DNA of 20,264 nt from DAOSEC01 sp035362935 (GTDB lineage: Bacteria > Bacillota_I > Bacilli_A > ML615J-28 > CAG-313). Below the pieces are notes generated by a model, which saw only the letters and a program-made list of their open reading frames with translations, made no database searches and had not been told where the DNA came from. Position numbers and translations under genes: made by a program. Of the stretch, positions 15,200-20,264 are shown in pieces. Location: the NCBI GenBank assembly GCA_035362935.1, contig DAOSEC010000026.1, positions 1 through 20,264 on the forward strand. Direction: 5' to 3'. Within the stretch, counting starts at the first letter, position 1. Each line of letters begins with the position of its first letter.

Positions 15200-15248
15200 G
15201 TATTAATCCAAAACATTTTTATAATATGTTTCTATGGAGGGTAACGTT

Positions 15249-16295
15249 ATGAAACAAATCAAGATTGCTATCATTGGTGCTGGTATTTGGGGAAACACCC
15301 ATGCATCGATTTACAACGAACATCCCTTTGCAAAAGTAGTTGCTGTGTGTGATTCTAATCTAGACAAAGCAACTGCTTTAGCAAAGCAATATGACATCAA
15401 ACACATTTATAAAGACTATTACCAAATGTTAAAAGAGGTCGATTGCGATGCAGTTGCGATTGTGACTCCAGATCATTTGCATGCGGATATCGCCATCGCT
15501 TGTGCAAATGCCAAAAAACACATGTTAATTGAAAAACCACTCGCAACATCCAAAGAGGATGTGTTGCGCATGGTGAAAGCATTTCAAGCAAACGATGTGA
15601 AAGTCATGGTAGACTTTCACAATCGATGGAGTCCTCCTTTTAATGTCGCAAAACAAACCATCAGTTCAGGTTCGATTGGTAAGCCAATCAATGCTTATTT
15701 CAGGTTAAATGACATCAAATGGGTTGCAACTGACATGTTACCATGGGCCGCTTCTTCTTCTATTCTTTGGTTTTTAGGAAGCCATTCTTTGGAAACACTT
15801 CGCTGGATTATTGATGATGAACCTGATATGATATATGCTGTTAGTAGAAAAGGGTTGTTATCAAACTTGGGTGTGGATACGGAAGATGTGTTCCAAACAA
15901 CCATTACCTTTAAAAATGGAACCATTGCACAAATGGAAAATGGTTGGGTAACACCAAATGGAAATTCATGCATTAATGACATTAAGTTTAATATCGTATG
16001 CGAAAAAGGAAAAATTGATATTGATGCATCTAGTCATAATCTCATACAGTTAACAACAGATACAACTGTCACAACACCTGATATTTTAGTAAGAAATCAT
16101 GTGTTTGATAAATGCAAAGGCTTTGCGTATGAAAGCATCCGAAGTTTTGTAGATAAACTTGCATCAAATCAACCATTTGATGTATCGATTACGGATGCCG
16201 CAAACACCTCTTTAGCAATACTTGCGATTATGGAATCCGCGAAAACAAAACAACCAATCAAAGTAAAATTGATTGATGAATTATTAAAAGAATAA
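15249..16295 (+). CDS. Gfo/Idh/MocA-family NAD(P)-dependent sugar oxidoreductase
   Basis: A 348-residue dehydrogenase of the Gfo/Idh/MocA family. The N-terminal Rossmann fold has IIGAGIWGNTH (8-18) and acidic VCDSN after the second strand (Asp35), favouring NAD(H). The catalytic EKPLA motif is at 95-99 with Lys96, followed by DFHNRW. The C-terminal alpha/beta domain has GSHSLETLRW with His179 in the usual catalytic position. The family oxidises or reduces sugars, inositols and sugar derivatives. The frame opens at 15234, but that ATG lies within the Shine-Dalgarno itself: GGAGGG (15236-15241) is seven bases ahead of the ATG at 15249, which is therefore the start. It has its own terminator. 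A role in the catabolic locus is possible but it is a separate transcript. Confidence 0.93.
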   Translation: MKQIKIAIIGAGIWGNTHASIYNEHPFAKVVAVCDSNLDKATALAKQYDIKHIYKDYYQMLKEVDCDAVAIVTPDHLHADIAIACANAKKHMLIEKPLATSKEDVLRMVKAFQANDVKVMVDFHNRWSPPFNVAKQTISSGSIGKPINAYFRLNDIKWVATDMLPWAASSSILWFLGSHSLETLRWIIDDEPDMIYAVSRKGLLSNLGVDTEDVFQTTITFKNGTIAQMENGWVTPNGNSCINDIKFNIVCEKGKIDIDASSHNLIQLTTDTTVTTPDILVRNHVFDKCKGFAYESIRSFVDKLASNQPFDVSITDAANTSLAILAIMESAKTKQPIKVKLIDELLKE

Positions 16296-16300
16296 AATCG

Positions 16301-16323
16301 AAAGACGATTCGTTCGTCTTTTT
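16301..16323 (+). terminator. intrinsic terminator after the Gfo/Idh/MocA gene
   Basis: AAAGACGA (16301-16308) pairs with TCGTCTTT (16314-16321) around a five-base loop, followed by a short T-run to 16323. It lies five bases after the stop, and 18 bases before the MATE ATG. The short T-tract suggests some readthrough into the MATE gene, for which no separate promoter was found. Confidence 0.6.
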
Positions 16324-16341
16324 CAAAAATACGAGGGGACT

Positions 16342-17664
16342 ATGAAACATTTAGAACGTAATATCTATAAACTCACATGGCCAATCTTCATAGAGATGTT
16401 GTTCTTTATGTTGATGGGGTCAGTTGATACGTTAATGTTATCTAAGTATAGTGACTTATCAGTTGCATCTGTTGGAAATGCCAATACAGTATTAAACGTA
16501 TTTGGTGTCTTATTTAATGTAATAGCTGCAGGTATTGCAATAGTCGTATCACAATACTTAGGTGCTAATAGAGAAAAAGAAGCCAAAGTGGTTGTTAAAT
16601 CTGGGGTATATACCAATTTCGCAGTTGGTATTGTCATCTTCTTTATTTTACAACTATTTGGTAAACTAATCTTTCAAGCAATTAAAACTGATGTTGATAT
16701 CATCGATTGGTCATTATCATATTTAAAAACAATTGCTTGGTCCCTTCTATTTGTATCAATCTCTTCTTCATTTTCTTCGGCTTTTCGAAGTTACGGAAAA
16801 CCTAAAGTTGTCATGTCAGTCATGATTTTAGCAAATCTTCTAAACGTATTACTAAACTATATCTTTATCTTTGGTAATTTTGGTGCACCACGCTTAGGAG
16901 TATACGGTGCAGCTTTAGGAACACTCATTTCAAGAATCTTCATCTTTGTTATGTTACTCATCAATATGATGCGACTTTTACAAATCAATATGTTCAAATT
17001 CCATTATGATTCAAAAAGTGTCCTAACGATTCTAAAAGTTGGACTACCGTCTGCCTTAGAAAACTTTATGTATAGCTTTTCTCAAATCTTTATACTATCC
17101 TTTATTAATAAGATGGGAACCGATGCTGTAACATCAAGATCTTATGTCATGTTACTCTTAACCTATGTTTATGTCTTTACGATATCCTTCTCTAATGCCA
17201 ATTCCATCATTGTAGGATATTACATTGGTGAGAAAAAACCAGAAGAAGCTTATAAACAATCCTTTAAAACCCTAAAAATCACACTAATCTTTATAACAAT
17301 CATGTTAGTTGTTATGAATATTTTAGCTGATCCAATTCTAAGACTATTAACCGAAAATGAAGCAATCATCCAGTTATCGAAAACAGTACTACTAACTGGA
17401 ATTTTACTTGAGATTGCTAGAGTTCTAAACTGGATCTTCTTACAATCCTTAAGAGGAACAGGAGATACGGTATTCCCACTCAAGGTTGCAGTGGTATCGA
17501 TGTATGGAGTAAGTGTTTTATTTAGTTACATCCTAGGACTAAAATTAAACCTTGGGTTAGTAGGAGTATTTATTGCCTTATCCTTAGATGAATTCATCCG
17601 TGGTTTAGCAATGTTACTACGTTGGAAAAGCAAAAAGTGGGTTACGAAATCGCTTGTTAAATAA
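16342..17664 (+). CDS. MATE-family multidrug/toxin exporter
   Basis: A 440-residue polytopic membrane protein with about twelve helices in two similar halves, the length and layout of MATE transporters, which expel cationic drugs or metabolites with Na+ or H+. Recognisable pieces: the start LTWPIFIEMLFFMLMGSVDTLMLSKYSD (residues about 12-40), VGNANTVLNVF, the loop VSQYLGANREKEA after the second helix, and second-half equivalents GLPSALENFMYSFSQIF and GYYIGEKKPEEAYK. GAGGGG lies just before the ATG. The gene is followed by a 12-bp stem terminator. Its cargo cannot be told; adjacency to an XRE regulator raises the possibility of local control, not demonstrated. Confidence 0.93.
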   Translation: MKHLERNIYKLTWPIFIEMLFFMLMGSVDTLMLSKYSDLSVASVGNANTVLNVFGVLFNVIAAGIAIVVSQYLGANREKEAKVVVKSGVYTNFAVGIVIFFILQLFGKLIFQAIKTDVDIIDWSLSYLKTIAWSLLFVSISSSFSSAFRSYGKPKVVMSVMILANLLNVLLNYIFIFGNFGAPRLGVYGAALGTLISRIFIFVMLLINMMRLLQINMFKFHYDSKSVLTILKVGLPSALENFMYSFSQIFILSFINKMGTDAVTSRSYVMLLLTYVYVFTISFSNANSIIVGYYIGEKKPEEAYKQSFKTLKITLIFITIMLVVMNILADPILRLLTENEAIIQLSKTVLLTGILLEIARVLNWIFLQSLRGTGDTVFPLKVAVVSMYGVSVLFSYILGLKLNLGLVGVFIALSLDEFIRGLAMLLRWKSKKWVTKSLVK

Positions 17665-17671
17665 TTAGATG

Positions 17672-17705
17672 AAAGAAGTTATCAAAACAGATAACTTCTT
17701 TTTTT
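17672..17705 (+). terminator. intrinsic terminator after the MATE gene
   Basis: A 12-bp perfect stem, AAAGAAGTTATC (17672-17683) and GATAACTTCTTT (17690-17701), with loop AAAACA and a T-run continuing to 17705. This is the strongest rightward terminator in this part of the window. Confidence 0.9.
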
Positions 17706-17723
17706 CAAACATTAGATCGAAAA

Positions 17724-17749
17724 AGTTGTCAACTATATGGTTGACAACT
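17724..17749. promoter_or_regulatory. 10-bp inverted repeat overlapping a -35 box (candidate operator)
   Basis: AGTTGTCAAC (17724-17733) and GTTGACAACT (17740-17749) are perfect inverted repeats separated by TATATG. The right arm contains a consensus -35 TTGACA (17741-17746). There is no T-run, so it is not a terminator. Location ahead of a DNA-binding-protein gene suggests an autoregulatory operator. Confidence 0.5.
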
Positions 17750-17795
17750 CTTATACTTAGATTATATTGTGTTTGGTCTATATTTTCAGTATAAT
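17741..17795 (+). promoter_or_regulatory. two overlapping promoters for the XRE regulator gene
   Basis: P1: TTGACA (17741-17746), 16 bases, TATATT (17763-17768), with its -35 inside the inverted repeat. P2: TTGTGT (17767-17772), 17 bases, TATAAT (17790-17795), starting near 17802, some 18 bases before the TTG start codon. P2 has the better -10 and P1 the better -35; which is used is not decidable by eye. Confidence 0.55.
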
Positions 17796-17819
17796 GGGGT
17801 TAGATGAAGGAGTGATACT

Positions 17820-18497
17820 TTGAACCTAAGCGAAAAAATAAAACAAGCAAGAATGAATAAAAACTACTCACAAGAACAATTAGCAAATCTCATATTTGTT
17901 ACCAAACAAAGCATTTCAAAATATGAACATAACCAGGCAAAACCAAGCAAAGAAACACTAGAAGCTATGCAAAAGGTACTTGAAGTGGATTTTACTGAAG
18001 TTGCTGATACACCATTAAAAAATAAGTTTGGTACATTACAAAAGATTATGATGCTATCACTAATCTTAATTAATATCATTACCTTAAGCATTGTCATTGT
18101 TCAAGGAATACAGTTAAATCAATACAATCAAGCATTTGATAATAAAACTGCTATATTTCATGGTTTAGAGGTTACTTATATTGATCATACTTATGAGCGG
18201 TTAGTAGAAAGACTTTATACTCGTCTACATTTTAGAAATACAACCGATCAGACAATAACTGTTAATTCCTTAATGATTTCAATCCATGATGCACAAATTC
18301 AAAACTTTTATTTTTCAGAAACACAAAAGAATGGTCCATGGGAATCAGATTATGAACTTGATTCTAACGCATCACTTACACTTTGGATCGTAATAGGGAT
18401 ATCCAATGATGATGTTGCATCCGATAACAACCGAATTACCTTACTCTATGGTGATCAAATAGTATCAAGATTCAAAGCTAAAAAAATCAACTCTTAA
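17820..18497 (+). CDS. membrane-anchored XRE-family transcriptional regulator
   Basis: A 225-residue protein with three parts. Residues 4-58 are an XRE/Cro-type helix-turn-helix (SQEQLANLIFVTKQSISKYEHNQAKPS). Residues about 74-95 form one membrane helix (IMMLSLILINIITLSIVIVQ). Residues about 110-225 are an outside domain with alternating hydrophobic strands (FHGLEVTYID, TRLHFRNTTDQTITVNS) resembling the DUF4352 type of immunoglobulin-like surface domain. This layout suggests a single protein that senses something at or outside the membrane and controls DNA directly. The start is TTG at 17820, supported by AAGGAG seven bases ahead; no in-frame ATG precedes the HTH. The gene is alone between two terminators. 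Confidence 0.85.
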   Translation: MNLSEKIKQARMNKNYSQEQLANLIFVTKQSISKYEHNQAKPSKETLEAMQKVLEVDFTEVADTPLKNKFGTLQKIMMLSLILINIITLSIVIVQGIQLNQYNQAFDNKTAIFHGLEVTYIDHTYERLVERLYTRLHFRNTTDQTITVNSLMISIHDAQIQNFYFSETQKNGPWESDYELDSNASLTLWIVIGISNDDVASDNNRITLLYGDQIVSRFKAKKINS

Positions 18498-18506
18498 CTT
18501 ACTTAA

Positions 18507-18535
18507 AAAAAATCCAAGATATTCTTGGATTTTTT
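18507..18535 (+). terminator. intrinsic terminator after the XRE gene
   Basis: AAAAAATCCAAGA (18507-18519) and TCTTGGATTTTTT (18523-18535) form a 13-bp stem around TAT, with the T-run within the right arm. The A-run on the left makes it usable in both directions, though no gene approaches from the right. Confidence 0.88.
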
Positions 18536-18689
18536 GCTTTTTGGAACCATTTTGTTTCACAAAATCTTTTTTAATGAAACCATCTTGAGGAATATTTTAA
18601 ATAATGAACATATTTACATTTTTCATATTTACATGAAATTGTTTTTTTGATAAACTATAAAAAATGAACTTAATTAATGGAGACTATTT

Positions 18690-20264
18690 ATGAAAAAAAT
18701 GATGATCTATGCTGTTTTCTTTCTTCTATTGTTTTTATCAGGATGTGATATCAATCAAGATCAAACGTTCGTAATTCGATATTTTGACTCTGAAGGTGAA
18801 TTGATGATTGAACATGAGTCCAAAACACCCATTCCTTCTATGTTCGAATTTGAAGTTCCTTGGGCTAAGAAAGAAGGGTATCGGTTCGATGGTTGGTCTT
18901 ATTTGTCAAACGAAGAAACAAACACGATTGATGCAACACCAAATTTCTCTATACTTACTTATATGGTGACGTTTTATGATTCGTTTGGAGAAGTAATCTC
19001 ATCTCAAGAAGTGGAGCACTTAGAAAGTGCTATAGCGCCAACTCCACCTGAATATGAAGGGTATGTATTTGTGGAATGGCTTAATGAGTTTGAAAACGTC
19101 ACATTCAATATTGATGTTTACGCAAAATATGATCCCAAATTTTATACTGTAACATTTATCGATCATGATGGAAGTGTACTTGAGGTACAACAAATCCAAC
19201 ACAACAATATGGTGATCGGACCGATTCCACCAAGTTCAAAGGTAGGATATCAATTCTCACATTGGGATCAAACAATATTTGAGCTTAAACATGATGTAAC
19301 AATTGAAGCAGTGTATACAAAATTATACTATCAAGTCACTTTTCTAGGTCATAACGATAAGATATTAAAACAAGAAATGATTGGCTATGGTGAACAAGCG
19401 ACTCCACCAACGAACACTGCTCAATCAGGATATCTTTTTCGAAATTGGAATACAGATGATTTTACAATAACTAACCATACTATTTTTCGCGCAATTTATG
19501 ACAAACAAACTTATACCATTACGTTCATAAATGAGGATAAATCATTCATTGAAGAAATCACTGCTGAACATGGTAGTTCTATCGAAGGGCCAATCTTGGA
19601 ACATAAAGAGCATTATTACTTTACTGGATGGGATCAGTCCTTAGAATATATTACGCAAGATTTAACTGTAAAAGCAGTGTATGAACCAAAAGTCTATACC
19701 GTCATTTTTCAAAATCATCTAGGAAGAGACATTAAAATAGAAGGTGTAGAATACTCTCTTTCAGCAATCCCCCCTACTCCACCATCACGTACTGGGTTTA
19801 GGTTTAAAGAGTGGAGTGAAGATTATACTTATATATCCAAAGATATGATTATTTATCCAATATATGAAGAAATCACATTCGTAGTAACTTATTTAGATGA
19901 AGATGACACTGTACTAAAAATAGAAACAGTTCCTTTTCGTGGTCAATCCACACCACCAATTCCACCTCAAAAGACTGGTAAAATCTTTCATGCATGGGAT
20001 AAAGGTTATTATGATGTTCAAAGTGATTTAGTGTTAAAAGCAATCTACTACATTCCAAACTTCCAAGTTACGTTTAAGTACAGTCATGGTGATGTAATAT
20101 CAAATCAAGTAGTTGCTTATGGTGAAGATGCTACACCGCCACAAGTTATGGATATGTATGGGTATGAATTTATTGGATGGGATTATGAGTATACGAACAT
20201 TACTTCAAGTCTCATTATTACTGCTCAATATGAACGAATTCGTTATACCATAACCTATCTTGAT
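18690..20264 (+). CDS. InlB-type (Flg_new) repeat surface lipoprotein, 3' end outside window
   Basis: An open frame of 525 codons that is still open at the right edge. It begins with a lipoprotein signal peptide, residues 1-18, ending in LSGC with lipidated Cys19. The remainder is a chain of InlB B-repeat/Listeria-Bacteroides-type units: a degenerate first unit (about 26-89), seven units of exactly 61 residues (90-516), and the start of the next. Each unit begins YTVTF-like, has a Pro-rich turn (PPTPP), then GYxFxxW, and ends AxY. Such repeats make stalk-like adhesins or surface scaffolds displayed outside the cell. ATGGAGA precedes the ATG at a normal distance. A TATAAA at 18656-18661 may be the -10, but no -35 fits. 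The C-terminal domain that would define its role is missing. Confidence 0.9.
   Translation, partial: MKKMMIYAVFFLLLFLSGCDINQDQTFVIRYFDSEGELMIEHESKTPIPSMFEFEVPWAKKEGYRFDGWSYLSNEETNTIDATPNFSILTYMVTFYDSFGEVISSQEVEHLESAIAPTPPEYEGYVFVEWLNEFENVTFNIDVYAKYDPKFYTVTFIDHDGSVLEVQQIQHNNMVIGPIPPSSKVGYQFSHWDQTIFELKHDVTIEAVYTKLYYQVTFLGHNDKILKQEMIGYGEQATPPTNTAQSGYLFRNWNTDDFTITNHTIFRAIYDKQTYTITFINEDKSFIEEITAEHGSSIEGPILEHKEHYYFTGWDQSLEYITQDLTVKAVYEPKVYTVIFQNHLGRDIKIEGVEYSLSAIPPTPPSRTGFRFKEWSEDYTYISKDMIIYPIYEEITFVVTYLDEDDTVLKIETVPFRGQSTPPIPPQKTGKIFHAWDKGYYDVQSDLVLKAIYYIPNFQVTFKYSHGDVISNQVVAYGEDATPPQVMDMYGYEFIGWDYEYTNITSSLIITAQYERIRYTITYLD
18957..20237 (+). repeat. seven tandem 183-bp coding units (61 residues each)
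   Basis: Seven consecutive units, starting at residues 90, 151, 212, 273, 334, 395 and 456, each exactly 61 residues (1281 bp in all). The conserved Trp falls at residues 69, 130, 192, 253, 314, 375, 436 and 497, spacing 61 except one step of 62. DNA identity between units is low, so these are old, diverged repeats rather than a recent tandem expansion. Confidence 0.9.

Noticed and set aside
15220..15225. TATAAT as a promoter for the Gfo/Idh/MocA gene
   Set aside because: No acceptable -35 lies 16-18 bases upstream and there is no extended -10, so it is not listed as a promoter even though its position would suit.
15234..15248. Five-codon N-terminal extension of the Gfo/Idh/MocA protein
   Set aside because: The upstream ATG overlaps the GGAGGG that serves the ATG at 15249; the extension would also precede the start of the Rossmann fold.
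18498..18689. Small gene, RNA gene or riboswitch between the XRE and lipoprotein genes
   Set aside because: Apart from the terminator and short direct repeats the stretch is low-complexity AT-rich sequence with no ribosome-binding site plus frame, no cloverleaf and no recognised leader fold.
1..20264. CRISPR array, insertion sequence, tRNA/rRNA, attachment site or origin
   Set aside because: No regularly spaced direct repeats, transposase motifs, terminal inverted repeats, cloverleaf or rRNA-like sequence was seen; the only tandem repeats are the coding units of the surface lipoprotein.

Overview
The window is AT-rich bacterial DNA with the gene density and ribosome-binding sites of a low-GC Gram-positive lineage. 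Two predicted lipoproteins carry an SGC/AGC lipobox, the promoters are sigma-A type, and there are U-tailed terminators. Tryptophan is encoded by TGG throughout, and one gene (the DUF4127 gene at 2556) ends in TGA. This argues against the UGA=Trp code of Mycoplasma and Spiroplasma and fits Acholeplasma/Izemoplasma-like Mollicutes or a related Bacillota. That placement is inference; no rRNA or marker gene is present.

Bases 62-14650 form one divergent carbohydrate uptake and catabolism locus. From a shared control region (about 10950-11126) a ten-gene operon runs left. In transcript order it encodes a solute-binding lipoprotein, a DUF624 membrane protein, two ABC permeases, an FAD-dependent oxidoreductase, an unrecognised 323-residue protein, a DUF4127 protein, a ROK sugar kinase, a CE7-like esterase and an SGNH esterase. 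A three-gene operon runs right: an unrecognised (beta/alpha)8 protein, a second DUF4127 protein and a second FAD-dependent oxidoreductase. The two arms thus each carry an FAD oxidoreductase plus a DUF4127 protein. The likely scheme is import of a small acylated saccharide, internal de-esterification by two cytoplasmic esterases, phosphorylation by the ROK kinase, and redox or rearrangement steps by the FAD/DUF4127/TIM-barrel proteins. There is no recognisable glycoside hydrolase, polysaccharide lyase, ABC ATPase or dedicated regulator in the window, so the way the sugar is broken down is open.

The control region is the best-defined regulatory object here. It has two near-consensus promoters back to back, each with one 12-bp TTGTATATACAA-like palindrome over its core and another just upstream of its -35 box, plus a cre-like box downstream of the leftward start. 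Two hairpins inside the left operon probably adjust relative expression. One follows the binding-protein gene and contains an internal promoter; the other separates transport genes from enzyme genes.

Bases 14650-20264 are a different neighbourhood: a small four-helix membrane protein (leftward), a Gfo/Idh/MocA oxidoreductase, a MATE exporter, a membrane-anchored XRE-type regulator, and the first 525 codons of a surface lipoprotein built from 61-residue InlB/Flg_new-type repeats that runs off the right edge.

Four start codons are placed downstream of the longest possible frame because a good ribosome-binding site selects the internal ATG (starts at 739, 1631, 9262 and 15249). Two genes appear to use non-ATG starts (GTG at 15140, TTG at 17820).
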